Assembly: GCA_947259215.1 (NCBI GenBank)
Contig: CAMYLJ010000010.1
Span: 165,967 to 213,631 of the forward strand
Source of the DNA: an uncultured delta proteobacterium
GTDB lineage: Bacteria; Myxococcota_A; UBA9160; JAFDET01
Length of the DNA: 47,665 bases
Direction: 5' to 3'
Positions within the stretch are counted from its first letter, which is position 1. Every line of letters begins with the position of its first letter. Positions 32,056-40,800 of the stretch are shown here, piece after piece. The translations under genes and the position numbers were made by a program. Under the pieces are notes generated by a model, which was not told the origin of the DNA, ran no database searches, and saw only the letters and a program-made list of their open reading frames with translations.

Positions 32056-34314
32056 CTACGGACCCGGGGCGCCCCGCAAGCCCGGCGTCAGGCCGGGTGG
32101 ATCCAGGTAGATGGGCGAGGACCAGGCGCGCTCGTTCGCGGGCGCGAGGCAGGCGTCGTCGGCGGGCGTGCGCCAGCCGCCGTGGCAGGGGGTCACCCGC
32201 ACGGCGTTGCCTTCGGCGTCGAACTCCGTGCGTAGTCCGCCCGCGTTGATCGCGGGCGTGGTTGCCTGGAGGGCGCGCACGTAGTAGGCGGCGGGGCGCG
32301 CGGAGCCGGCGTACTCCGGGTCCTCGAAGCGGACGCGGCAGCCGTCGGGGCGCGGCTCGCAGGGGAAGCGCCGCCACGGGTCCTGGATCCGCTCCGGCGT
32401 TGACTCGGCCTCCCGTCCGGTCCGGGGCCTCACGCGCACCACCTCGATCGCCTCGATCGGGTGACGCAGGTCGCCCGGGTGGTAGCACTCGCCGCGGCAG
32501 AGGCGTTCGAGGCGCTCGGGCGCGAGGCCGCGCACGCTGGATTCGGGACAGCCCGGCTGCTGCACGAAGTCGCCCGCCGCGCGCACCTCGAAGACGGGCG
32601 TCTCCGACAGGAGGACCTCGCTGCCCATGGGGGCGGGTCCGCCCGGAGCGTTCACCAGCTCGAACCAGAGCAGGATGCGCGGGCCGCTGGTCCCGTAGGC
32701 CTCACGGCGCATGAGGGCCTCCCAGATGGAGCCGCGGTCGCGCCCGGAGGCGTGCACGGCGACGCTGCCGCCCGGGTACATGAAGCTGGCCTCGCGGTCG
32801 GTGTCCAGGAGACCCCGGAGGCTGCGGATCGATTCGACGGAGTGCGGCCGCTTCGGGTCCGCCTGGCGCCCGCGCAGCCAGGGGCGCACGCGCTCCTCGA
32901 GCCCGCGGCTCGCGATGCCGCGCGCGTCGGTCATGGACCGGCGCGCGTGCTGCTTGGTGCCCGTCGCCGGTCGGGCGCTGTGGTTGTCGGTGGAGGCGAT
33001 GAAGCCCCAGCGCAGGCGCTCGGGTGGGCCCGCGGCCGGGTCGAAGCGCGCGATCGACATGCCGTACTGGGCCGACATTCCGGGGCGCAGGTTCAGGGAG
33101 GGCTTGAAGCAGTCGCGGCACTGGTCGCAGTCGAGCCAGTCCTCGACCGTCGTGTCGCGGAAGACGTGGGTCGGGGCGGTTCCGGCCGCGAGGGCCAGGC
33201 GCTTCGCCTCCTCGACCCGGGCCTCGCACTCCGCGGCGGGCAGCTCGCCGCAGCGGGCGCGCATGATCTCGCCGGCCTGCCAGCAGCAGGGCAGGTAGTC
33301 GGGGGTCGGCGCCGGGCAGATCCGGGCGCCGGAGGCGTCGGTCACGTACTCCGGCAGGTCGCGCCACTCCTCGCTGTTGCCGTGCCCCGAGGCGATCTCC
33401 AGCAGGCGCTCGAAGCGCGGGTCGTGGTTGCCGCCCGCCAGCGCGGCGTCCAGGCTGGCCCCGGGCGGTGCGTGTACGCCCCAGGCCAGGCCGTGGGGGA
33501 TCACCAGGGTCTCGAAGCCCCACTGGCCGAGCTTTTCGAAGAGCTCCGCCGGGGTGCTGGCGTTCTCGCGGCAGTCGGCCGGGAGCTCCGGCGACGGGAC
33601 GCCGCGGGGGCAGTCGGGCACGTCCACCATCTGCGCCGTCAGCCACAGGAACTCGCCCCAGCCGCCGAGGAAGGGTCGCCCCAGGCGCTCGACGGCGCGC
33701 GCGGCCCACATGGCGCGGGCGCGATTCATGGTGCCGTCGGGCAGGGCCGTGATCGGGCGCGCCGGCACCCGGTCGTCCTCCAGGTCGCGCAGGATCACGT
33801 TGCGATGTCCGTAGTGCGTCTCCGGAGTGCCGCCCACCTGGGTCCATTCCCAGCCGAGGAACGCCACCAGGTCCGGGTTCGCCGGGTCGCCCGCGCGCGC
33901 GTTGCACTGGCGCACGCTCTCGCGGGTCTCCTGCCAGCGCGCCGGCGTCAGGCCCTCCGCGTGATCGTTGAACGAGAAGAAGTCGACCGCCGAGCAGTAG
34001 CGGGCGAAGTCGCAGGCGTCGGCGGGCGGGTGCGCGCCCTCGCCGCTGGCGAAGAGCGCGGTCGAGTAGACCAGGGCGTCGATGGAGAAGGTGGTGTGGA
34101 CGTGCAGATCGCCGAACAGGATCTGCTCGCCCGGCGCGGCGGCGAGCCGGCGCGCGGCAGCGGTCCGCAGGGCGTCCTGGTGGAGCACGTCCGCCGCCGG
34201 CCGCATGGGCCCCTCGATTCGGCCCGCCGAACGGTCGGGTCCCGGGATCGCCAACAGGATCGCGATGGCGAGGGCCGCCACGACGAGCAGGGCCAGGGCG
34301 ACGCGACGCAGCAC
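32056..34314 (-). CDS. DUF3604 family protein, membrane-anchored or exported
   Basis: 752 residues starting with one hydrophobic segment (ALALLVVAALAIAILLAI) that may be a signal anchor. The domain is DUF3604, a PHP-like metal-binding family: LFGDLHVHTTFSIDA, DFFSFNDHAEGL, FLGWEWTQVG, GHRNVILRD, and GFIASTDNHSARPATG. These His/Asp clusters resemble the PHP phosphoesterase metal site, so hydrolase activity is likely but the substrate is unknown. Many cysteines (CDQCRDCF, CCWQAGE) suggest disulfides in an exported protein. The start is GTG at 34314, with TACGCT eight bases upstream, pointing to a leaderless transcript. Confidence 0.88.
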   Translation of the reverse strand: MLRRVALALLVVAALAIAILLAIPGPDRSAGRIEGPMRPAADVLHQDALRTAAARRLAAAPGEQILFGDLHVHTTFSIDALVYSTALFASGEGAHPPADACDFARYCSAVDFFSFNDHAEGLTPARWQETRESVRQCNARAGDPANPDLVAFLGWEWTQVGGTPETHYGHRNVILRDLEDDRVPARPITALPDGTMNRARAMWAARAVERLGRPFLGGWGEFLWLTAQMVDVPDCPRGVPSPELPADCRENASTPAELFEKLGQWGFETLVIPHGLAWGVHAPPGASLDAALAGGNHDPRFERLLEIASGHGNSEEWRDLPEYVTDASGARICPAPTPDYLPCCWQAGEIMRARCGELPAAECEARVEEAKRLALAAGTAPTHVFRDTTVEDWLDCDQCRDCFKPSLNLRPGMSAQYGMSIARFDPAAGPPERLRWGFIASTDNHSARPATGTKQHARRSMTDARGIASRGLEERVRPWLRGRQADPKRPHSVESIRSLRGLLDTDREASFMYPGGSVAVHASGRDRGSIWEALMRREAYGTSGPRILLWFELVNAPGGPAPMGSEVLLSETPVFEVRAAGDFVQQPGCPESSVRGLAPERLERLCRGECYHPGDLRHPIEAIEVVRVRPRTGREAESTPERIQDPWRRFPCEPRPDGCRVRFEDPEYAGSARPAAYYVRALQATTPAINAGGLRTEFDAEGNAVRVTPCHGGWRTPADDACLAPANERAWSSPIYLDPPGLTPGLRGAPGP

Positions 34315-34322
34315 GATCGCGA

Positions 34323-34328
34323 AGCGTA
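34323..34328 (-). promoter_or_regulatory. -10-like hexamer TACGCT before the DUF3604 gene
   Basis: Eight bases separate the hexamer from the GTG start at 34314. The same TACGCT occurs at a similar distance before the glutathione peroxidase and hotdog genes. Confidence 0.45.
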
Positions 34329-34333
34329 CCGGT

Positions 34334-36067
34334 CTACTCGATCTGTCGCTCGCGCTGCTTGCGCAGCATCTCGACCAGCTGGGCCGACGGTACTGCCGGG
34401 GCGAAGAGGAAGCCCTGCATCTCCGGGCAGCCGCGCCCGCGCAGGAAGGCGCGCTGCTGCTCGTTCTCCACGCCCTCGGCGATCACGCCGAGCTGGAGGT
34501 TGTCGGCGATCGAGATGATGGCGCCGACGATGGCGGCGTCGTCGGGGTCGACGGCGATGTCCTGCACGAAGGACTGGTCGATCTTCAGCACGTCCACCGG
34601 GAAGCGCTTCAGGTAGGAGAGCGACGAGAAGCCGGTTCCGAAGTCGTCCAGGGAGATCACGACGCCCACCTCCTTCAGATCCTCGAGCAGGCGCACGGCC
34701 ACCTCCTCGTTCTCCATCAGGGTGCCTTCGGTGATCTCGAGCTCGAGCTGGCTCGGCGCGAGACCCGTGTCCCAGAGCGCCCGAACCACCTGCTCGCGGA
34801 TGCTGTCGTCCACCACCTGGCGCGGCGAGAGGTTCACCGAGACCCGCAGACCGCCGAATCCCAGCGCCTGCCAGGCGGCGCAGTCGGCGCAGGCGGTGCG
34901 CAGCGACCAGGAGCCGATCTCGGCGATGAGTCCCGTCTCCTCGGCCAGGGGGATCACGTCCGCCGGCTCCACCGCCCCCAGCTCGGTGTCCGTCCAGCGC
35001 AGCAGGCCCTCGGCTCCGGTGATGCGGCCCGTCTCGATCTCGACCTTGGGCTGGTAGTGCAGCTCGAGCTCGTCGTGCTCGAGCGCGCGACGCAGGCGCG
35101 TCTCCAGGGCCTGGCGCTTGTCGCTGCCCGCGTTCATGGCCGAGGAGAAGAAGCGGTGACCATCGCCGCCGGACGCCTTGGCCTCGCGCATGGCGGTGTA
35201 GGCGTTGCGGATCAGGCTGTCCGGGTCGCCGCCGTCACGGGGGAAGATCGCGATCCCGGCGCTGGCGCCCACCCAGTATTCCCGGCCACCCACCACGTGG
35301 GGCGGCTCCAGCGCGTCGCGCAGCTTGCTGGCCACCTTGCCGGCGGCCTGGGGGTGCGGGATCTCGCCCAGTACGGCTACGAACTCGTCGCCGCCGACGC
35401 GGGCCACCAGGTCGCTCTTGCGCAGGTTCGACTTCAGCCGCCGCGCCACCTGGACCATCAGCTCGTCGCCGTGGGCGTGACCGACCGTGTCGTTCACCGT
35501 GCGGAAGCGGTCGAGGCCCAGGAAGAGCACCGCCAGCGGACTCTGGCTGCGCGACGCGTAGGCGATCACGCGGCGCAGATGCTCCTCGAAGGCGAAGCGG
35601 TTCGGCAGACCCGTCAGCTGGTCGTGGGTGGCCATGAAGCGCTCGCGCTTGCGGACACTGTCGAGCTCGCGGGACAGGCGGAAGCTCTCGACGGCGTGGA
35701 GCACGCTGCGCACCAGCAGCGGCGCGTCCGTCTCGTCCTTGCGCAGGCAGTCGTGGGCGCCGCGGCGCAGGGCCTCGAGGGCGGTCTCCGGATCCCGCGA
35801 GCCGGTCAGGGCGACGATCGGGATGGGGGAGCGCTCCCGTACCCGCTCGACCGGGCAGGTGTCCTCGCTCCCGTCGAGATCCAGCAGCACGGCGTCGTAG
35901 CCCGGCTGCCCGACCAGGCCGAGCGCCGTGTTCAGGCGGGGCGCGTGGCCCAGGTCGAGGCGCTCGCCCAGGGCGTCCTCGAGCCGACGCCGCAGTGCGA
36001 CGGCGGTTTCCGGATCGGGCTCCACGAGGAGCACCCGGAACGGGTGGGCCTGGCGCACGGCGTCCAT
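34334..36067 (-). CDS. Response-regulator-like GGDEF/EAL protein
   Basis: 577 residues in three domains. Residues 10-120 form a receiver-like domain with the phosphorylation aspartate in AVLLDLD (Asp63). Residues 143-310 form a GGDEF cyclase domain with intact GGDEF (225-229) and an inhibitory RxxD site (RKSD, 216-219). Residues 318-577 form an EAL phosphodiesterase domain in which the signature reads EGLLRW (353-358) instead of EALLRW; the glutamate and the downstream SLDDFGTGFSSLSYLK and AEGVE motifs are kept. It could both make and break c-di-GMP. No sensor kinase is adjacent. It diverges from the patatin gene across a 170-base gap containing a palindrome. Confidence 0.92.
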   Translation of the reverse strand: MDAVRQAHPFRVLLVEPDPETAVALRRRLEDALGERLDLGHAPRLNTALGLVGQPGYDAVLLDLDGSEDTCPVERVRERSPIPIVALTGSRDPETALEALRRGAHDCLRKDETDAPLLVRSVLHAVESFRLSRELDSVRKRERFMATHDQLTGLPNRFAFEEHLRRVIAYASRSQSPLAVLFLGLDRFRTVNDTVGHAHGDELMVQVARRLKSNLRKSDLVARVGGDEFVAVLGEIPHPQAAGKVASKLRDALEPPHVVGGREYWVGASAGIAIFPRDGGDPDSLIRNAYTAMREAKASGGDGHRFFSSAMNAGSDKRQALETRLRRALEHDELELHYQPKVEIETGRITGAEGLLRWTDTELGAVEPADVIPLAEETGLIAEIGSWSLRTACADCAAWQALGFGGLRVSVNLSPRQVVDDSIREQVVRALWDTGLAPSQLELEITEGTLMENEEVAVRLLEDLKEVGVVISLDDFGTGFSSLSYLKRFPVDVLKIDQSFVQDIAVDPDDAAIVGAIISIADNLQLGVIAEGVENEQQRAFLRGRGCPEMQGFLFAPAVPSAQLVEMLRKQRERQIE

Positions 36068-36138
36068 GCTGTCGCGTATCGGTGTGCGGGCGGCGTCTGT
36101 TGAGCCTCGGAGGCCCTCTGCGGCCTCTGGGTCTCGGG

Positions 36139-36155
36139 TGCAAAGTTTGCTTGCA
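36139..36155. promoter_or_regulatory. Palindrome between the c-di-GMP and patatin genes
   Basis: TGCAA-N7-TTGCA (36139-36143 and 36151-36155) encloses a nested repeat GCAAA-G-TTTGC (36140-36150). It sits between divergent genes, so it could be an operator for either; no regulator is known. Confidence 0.35.
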
Positions 36156-36237
36156 TTCCAGGCACTTGGCCGCCCCGCTGCGCGTCGGGCCGGGCCCCGG
36201 GTACCTTGGGGCGGCGCCTGCGGCATCCAACCAGCCC

Positions 36238-37488
36238 ATGACCCGACCCGATTTCACTCCGCGGCGGCGCGTCGCCCTCGTGCTCTCCGGCGGCGGTGCC
36301 CGCGGTGCCTACGAGGCGGGCGTGCTGGCCCACCTCTTCGAGCACGTCTACCCGAAGCTCCCCCCGGACTTCGAGTTCGAGATCGTGAGCGGCACGTCGG
36401 TGGGCGCCATACACGCCGCCTACCTGGCGGCCACGGCCCACCTGCGCGGGGCCGAGCGCTCGGCGCGGATCCTGGAGACCTGGAACGACATGGAGGTGCG
36501 CGACGTGCTGCGTCTGCGCACCCGCGACGTGCTCGGGGTGCCGCTGCGCGCGCTGGGTCTCACCCGGCTGGTGCGCGGCGACGGACCCAAGCAGCTGGCG
36601 GCGGCGGTCGGGGGACTCGTGGATCTCTCGCCGCTGGAACGGATCGTCGGGGAGCGGATCCCGTGGCGTCACCTGGAGGCGAACCTGGGCGCCGCGCGGC
36701 CCGGCGCGCTCTGCGTCTCCTGCACCCAGGTGCGCACCGGTAGGGTGACCGTGTTCATGGACGGACCGCTGGCCGATGGCCACCCCTGGGAGCACGACCC
36801 CAACGCCGTCGCGATCCGCGGCGAGGTCGGCGAGCGCCACGTGCGCGCGTCGGCGGCGATCCCGTTCCTGTTCCCGGCGGTCCGGATCGGCGAGCGCTTC
36901 TACGTGGACGGGGGCCTGCGCATGAACACGCCGCTCTCGCCGGCCCTGCGTCTCGGCGCCGACCGGGTGCTGGTGATCGCGCTGAAGCACTCGCCGGGGC
37001 TCGCCAGCGACCATCCCCCGTACCCGGAAGAGGTGATCACCCAGCCGGCCTTCCTGCTGGGGAAGGTGCTGAACGCGCTGATGCTGGATCAGCTCGAGTA
37101 CGAGCTCCAGCGCATCGACTTGGTGAACGCCTGGATCGAGCAGGGAAGCAAGGCCTACGGCGACGACTTCCTCGACACCATCAACGTGGCGGTGCGGGCC
37201 AAGCGCGGGGCGGACTACCGCGCGGTGCGCACGGTGGTAGTGCGGCCGGGCCACGACGTCGGCGTGCTGGCGGGCGAGTGCTTCCGCGCCAAGGAGGACC
37301 CCATGCGCTCCATGGGGACGCTCGCCTCGCTGCTCGCGAAGCTGGCGCTGCGCGGCGTGCCCGGCGACGAGGCGGATCTGCTGTCCTACCTGCTCTTCGA
37401 CCGCTGCTACACGGGTACGCTCGTGGAGCTGGGCCGCGAGGACGCCCGCGCTGCCGAGGACGACATCCTGGCGCTGTTCGCCGACTAG
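36238..37488 (+). CDS. Patatin-like phospholipase
   Basis: 416 residues with the complete patatin Ser-Asp dyad: oxyanion hole GGGARGAYEAG (18-28), nucleophile Ser54 in GTSVGA and catalytic aspartate in VDGGLRMN (Asp224). These enzymes hydrolyse acyl esters of phospholipids or neutral lipids. No signal peptide is seen. The C-terminal third (about residues 270-416) has no recognised domain. ATG at 36238 has no clear ribosome site; a TACCTT hexamer lies 30 bases upstream. Its TAG stop shares the bases CTAG with the stop of the convergent peptidase. Confidence 0.9.
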   Translation: MTRPDFTPRRRVALVLSGGGARGAYEAGVLAHLFEHVYPKLPPDFEFEIVSGTSVGAIHAAYLAATAHLRGAERSARILETWNDMEVRDVLRLRTRDVLGVPLRALGLTRLVRGDGPKQLAAAVGGLVDLSPLERIVGERIPWRHLEANLGAARPGALCVSCTQVRTGRVTVFMDGPLADGHPWEHDPNAVAIRGEVGERHVRASAAIPFLFPAVRIGERFYVDGGLRMNTPLSPALRLGADRVLVIALKHSPGLASDHPPYPEEVITQPAFLLGKVLNALMLDQLEYELQRIDLVNAWIEQGSKAYGDDFLDTINVAVRAKRGADYRAVRTVVVRPGHDVGVLAGECFRAKEDPMRSMGTLASLLAKLALRGVPGDEADLLSYLLFDRCYTGTLVELGREDARAAEDDILALFAD

Positions 37489-38678
37489 CTGCGGGACGCG
37501 AGCGGGGGCGAGAGCAGCAGCAGCGCCAGCAGGGCGGCGCGCTCGGGCATGCGGTCGAGGCAGACGTACTCGCCGGGCGCGTGGGCGCCGTCGCCGACGC
37601 CGCCGAGGCCGTCGAGGGTGGGCGCATGCAGGCTCGCCGTGTTGCCGTCCGAGGAGCCGCCGGCGGCGCCTTCGTCGAGGGGCAGGCCCAGGGCCTCGGC
37701 CAGGGCGGCGGCGCGTGTCCAGAGCCGGCGGTTGCCCGGCGTCGGCTCGAGGGGCGGCTTGTCGCTGAGGGCGCGGATCTCGATCGAGGCGCCGGAGAGC
37801 TCCGGTCGCAGCCCGCGGATGCTCGCGTCCACGTGCCGGGCGTCCTCGCGGGTGGCGGTGCGCACGTCGACCACAGCGCGGCTCTCGGGAGCCACCACGT
37901 TCGGGCGGATCCCGCCCGCCACCTCGCCCACGTTGACCGCGATCCCGCGCGCCGGGTCGTTCAGGTCGTGGAGCTTGTGCACCACGTGGGCCAGCTCGTG
38001 GATGGCGGACACGCCCTTCTCCGGGTCGAGCCCCGCGTGGGCGGCGCGCCCGCGCACGATGACGGCGTAGCGGGCGACGCCGCGCCGGGTGGTCTTGAGC
38101 CGCCCCTCGACGCCCAGCGACGGCTCCAGCACGAGCACGCGGTCAGCCACCCGCGCGAGGCGTGCGACCCGCGCGCCGGACTCCGGGCTCCCGATCTCCT
38201 CGTCGGAGTTCACGAACACCACCGGCGTCACGGCGGGGACGAGCTCCAGCTCACGCAGGACGCGCAGGGCGAAGATCCCCTGCACCAGGCCGGCCTTCAT
38301 GTCGTAGACGCCCGGACCGGCGAGCCGGTCGCCGTCGCGCACCAGCGGCATCTCACGCAGGGTCCCGACGGGCCAGACCGTGTCGGCGTGTCCGAGGACG
38401 AGCTGGGCCGGCGCGCCGCGGGTTCGCCGGCGCGGTCGCGCGAGGATCTGGCCTCCGCTGGTGCGGCCGCGCAGGCGGAGGACCCGGAAGTCCAGCGCCG
38501 CCAGCGCGGCGCCGAGGCGCGCGAAGACCGGCTCCTGGCTCGCGGGGTCGCGGGACGGCGACTCGCAGGCGGCGAGCGCCTCGACTTCGGCCGCCATCGC
38601 GTCCCCGGCCGCGCGCAGGCGCGCGAGGACGTCTGCCGCCAGCTCGGGCCGTGCGCCGATTCCCGGATCGTCGGCCAT
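37485..38678 (-). CDS. M20-family metallopeptidase (carboxypeptidase G2 type)
   Basis: 397 residues with the M20 di-zinc catalytic set: LVLGHADTVWPVG, GPGVYDMKAGL, VNSDEEIGSPES with the catalytic glutamate, and the C-terminal histidine region. The dimerisation domain begins near RRGVARYAVIVRGRAAHAG. The family removes C-terminal amino acids or hydrolyses amide bonds; carboxypeptidase G2 cuts glutamate from folates. No signal peptide is evident. The ATG at 38678 follows GGAGGCG. It lies 16 bases downstream of the haem protein gene on the same strand, so the two may be co-transcribed. Confidence 0.9.
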   Translation of the reverse strand: MADDPGIGARPELAADVLARLRAAGDAMAAEVEALAACESPSRDPASQEPVFARLGAALAALDFRVLRLRGRTSGGQILARPRRRTRGAPAQLVLGHADTVWPVGTLREMPLVRDGDRLAGPGVYDMKAGLVQGIFALRVLRELELVPAVTPVVFVNSDEEIGSPESGARVARLARVADRVLVLEPSLGVEGRLKTTRRGVARYAVIVRGRAAHAGLDPEKGVSAIHELAHVVHKLHDLNDPARGIAVNVGEVAGGIRPNVVAPESRAVVDVRTATREDARHVDASIRGLRPELSGASIEIRALSDKPPLEPTPGNRRLWTRAAALAEALGLPLDEGAAGGSSDGNTASLHAPTLDGLGGVGDGAHAPGEYVCLDRMPERAALLALLLLSPPLASRS

Positions 38679-38694
38679 GGACGCGCCTCCGGGC

Positions 38695-39837
38695 TCAGGG
38701 ATCGGGAGGCGAGACCAGCGTCTTGAGCTCGTCGAGCCGGGCCTGCACGTCCGGCGGCACGTAGGTGCCGGCCGAGCCCGTGTAGCCCTCCTCGGTGTGC
38801 TCGGCGAGCAGCGCGTAGGCGTCCAGAGCGAAGGGCGCGCGCGGCGCCATGCGGATGGACGTCTCCAGGTAGAAGTCGGCGTTCGAGAGCCAGTAGGAGC
38901 GGTCGACGCGGGCCTCGATCACGCCCAGCAGGTAGTACGCCTCCGCCACCTCGGCGCCGCCCTGGGGGTGCTCCTCGGTGTAGCGGTAGAGCAGGCTCGA
39001 GGCGAGCAGGTCGTGTACCAGGCCGGTCTGGTCGGCGGGCACGTCCCGCAGCGCGTCGGACTCGGCCAGCAGCCGCCGCGCGCGCTCCAGGGCCGTGCCC
39101 TCGCCGCCCGCCGGTCCCTTGGCGCGCAAGGTCTTGATCCACACCTTCAGGTCGCGCTCCAGCCACTCGGGCACGTCCTCCCGCTTCTGGAGCGTCTCCA
39201 GGGTGGCGCGCGCACGCGGTGCTTCGCCCTTCACGCGCAGGGCCACCGTGAGGTAGTCCGCCAGGTAGCCCATCAGGTCGAGCTGCGCGGGCGTCATCTG
39301 GCTGGAACGGAACAGCTCTTCGTAGCTGGAGAGCGCCGCGTCGAACTGGCGCGTCGCGGTCTCCAGGCGCGCGCGCTCGGGCAGCGAGAGATCCACTCCC
39401 TTCATGTCCGCCATCAGGCGCTGGCCCAGGTCCGAGTCGGCGCTGCTCGGCAGCCGGCTGTGGCAGGCGATGCAGTTCTCCGTCAGACGCTGGAGCAGGA
39501 AGGCGGCCTCCTGGGTGCGTCCCGCGCTGTAGCGGCGCTCCACCTCGCGCGCGTCCGCGGAGAGGTTCTCGCCCAGGTGCTGGAAGCCCGCGCCGCGCGC
39601 CGCGGCGTGTTGCTCCAGGCTCGTGGATTCGGAGGCCAGCTGTGCCAGCGCCTTGTGGATGCGCTCGCGTTCCTCCGGGCGCCCGAAGGCCTCGGCATCC
39701 ATGGATCGCGGCAGCGCGAACGCGATGGCCCGGAGGATCTCCTGCATCGCGGCCCGGGTGGTGGGGTCCGTCTCGGCGGCGGCCGGCGCGGCCAGCGCCA
39801 CCACGAGGATTCCGCTTGCGAATCGACGCGCGTTCAT
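38695..39837 (-). CDS. Exported monohaem c-type protein with helical repeats
   Basis: 380 residues with a Sec signal peptide (MNARRFASGILVVALAAPAAAE). One haem-binding motif CIACH (C122, C125, H126) follows a helical region and is preceded by FLLQRLTENC, as in cytochrome-c-like proteins of periplasmic electron chains. The rest, about residues 150-370, is a chain of helices that resembles TPR-like repeats (for example AEAYYLLGVIEARVDRSYWL). Electron partners are unknown. It diverges from the amidohydrolase with only 34 bases between start codons. Confidence 0.8.
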   Translation of the reverse strand: MNARRFASGILVVALAAPAAAETDPTTRAAMQEILRAIAFALPRSMDAEAFGRPEERERIHKALAQLASESTSLEQHAAARGAGFQHLGENLSADAREVERRYSAGRTQEAAFLLQRLTENCIACHSRLPSSADSDLGQRLMADMKGVDLSLPERARLETATRQFDAALSSYEELFRSSQMTPAQLDLMGYLADYLTVALRVKGEAPRARATLETLQKREDVPEWLERDLKVWIKTLRAKGPAGGEGTALERARRLLAESDALRDVPADQTGLVHDLLASSLLYRYTEEHPQGGAEVAEAYYLLGVIEARVDRSYWLSNADFYLETSIRMAPRAPFALDAYALLAEHTEEGYTGSAGTYVPPDVQARLDELKTLVSPPDP

Positions 39838-39858
39838 GGCCGTAGTCTCGCGCAGGGG

Positions 39859-39864
39859 TATCCT
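39859..39864 (+). promoter_or_regulatory. -10-like hexamer TATCCT before the amidohydrolase
   Basis: Seven bases separate it from the ATG at 39872, so the transcript would begin at or next to the start codon. It also lies within 25 bases of the divergent haem protein start. Confidence 0.4.
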
Positions 39865-39871
39865 GTCGGCC

Positions 39872-40741
39872 ATGCCCATGCCCACCGACATCGGAATCAT
39901 CGATCTGATGCTGGGCCTTCCCATCACGGACCCGGGGAAGACCTACCAGTTCCTGAAGGACGCCACGCTGGACAAGCAGGCGAAAGAGGAGTTCCAGTTC
40001 CCCGTCGAGTACATGTTCAAGGGCGTCCCGCACGACTGGGGCAAGGGCGCGGATCCGGTGGACATCACCGTGAAGGCCATGGACCAGTACGGCGTCGAGC
40101 GGGCACCCATGGCGGTGCGCGGGGACGACCAGCGCCGGGCCCTGAAGGACCATCCCGACCGCTTCTTCCCCATGGGCATGGTCGATCCGAACCGCGGCAT
40201 GGACACGGTGCGGCAGATGGTACGCGACTACGAGGAGTGGGGGATCAAGTCGGTCACCTGCTTCCCGGCCGGTCTGATGCCCCAGGTCGATATCTCGGAC
40301 AAGAAGTTCTACCCGATCTACGCCAAGTGCGTCGAGCTCGACATTCCCATCTTCCTGAACGTGGGGGTGCCGGGACCGCGGGTGCCCATGCACTGCCAGC
40401 ACGTGGAGCACCTGGACGAAGTCTGCTGGTTCTTCCCGGACCTGAAGCTGGTGACCTTCCACGGCTGCGAGCCGTGGGAGGAGCTGGCCGTGAAGCTGAT
40501 GCTCAAGTACCCGGGGCTCCACTACGCGACCAGCGCGTTTGCGCCCAAGTACTACCCGAAGGCCATCGTCGACTACGCCAACACCCGGGGTGCGGACAAG
40601 ATCATCTACGCGGGCTACTTCCCCATGGGCCTGCCGCTGGAGCGCATCATGCGCGAGCTGCCCGACGTGCCCTTCCGCGACCACGTCTGGCCCAAGTTCC
40701 TGCGCGAGAACGCCATCCGCGTGCTCAAGCTCGACGACTAG
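39872..40741 (+). CDS. Amidohydrolase-2 family protein
   Basis: 289 residues of the amidohydrolase-2 (ACMSD/decarboxylase-like) TIM barrel. Visible elements are FFPMGMVDPNRGMDTVRQM, GIKSVTCFPAGLMPQ, YPIYAKCVELDIPIFLNVGV and FHGCEPWEELAVKLM. The usual N-terminal metal motif (DxHxH) is replaced by IIDLMLGLP, and the barrel-end catalytic aspartate region reads IIYAGYFPMGLPLERI. The metal site is therefore degenerate or different, as in several subfamilies of uncultured bacteria. Family members act as decarboxylases or hydrolases on aromatic acids. ATG at 39872 or 39878. A TATCCT hexamer lies seven bases upstream. Confidence 0.82.
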   Translation: MPMPTDIGIIDLMLGLPITDPGKTYQFLKDATLDKQAKEEFQFPVEYMFKGVPHDWGKGADPVDITVKAMDQYGVERAPMAVRGDDQRRALKDHPDRFFPMGMVDPNRGMDTVRQMVRDYEEWGIKSVTCFPAGLMPQVDISDKKFYPIYAKCVELDIPIFLNVGVPGPRVPMHCQHVEHLDEVCWFFPDLKLVTFHGCEPWEELAVKLMLKYPGLHYATSAFAPKYYPKAIVDYANTRGADKIIYAGYFPMGLPLERIMRELPDVPFRDHVWPKFLRENAIRVLKLDD

Positions 40742-40800
40742 CCAAGGAGGGTGACGTTCGTCGCCCGACACGCAGCAAGCTGCAGGCGAGCGAAGTCCGG

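Noticed and set aside
40742-40800. GCAGC-AA-GCTGC as a terminator between convergent genes
   Set aside because: The loop is only two bases and there is no T-tract, so it is unlikely to fold as a stable terminator.
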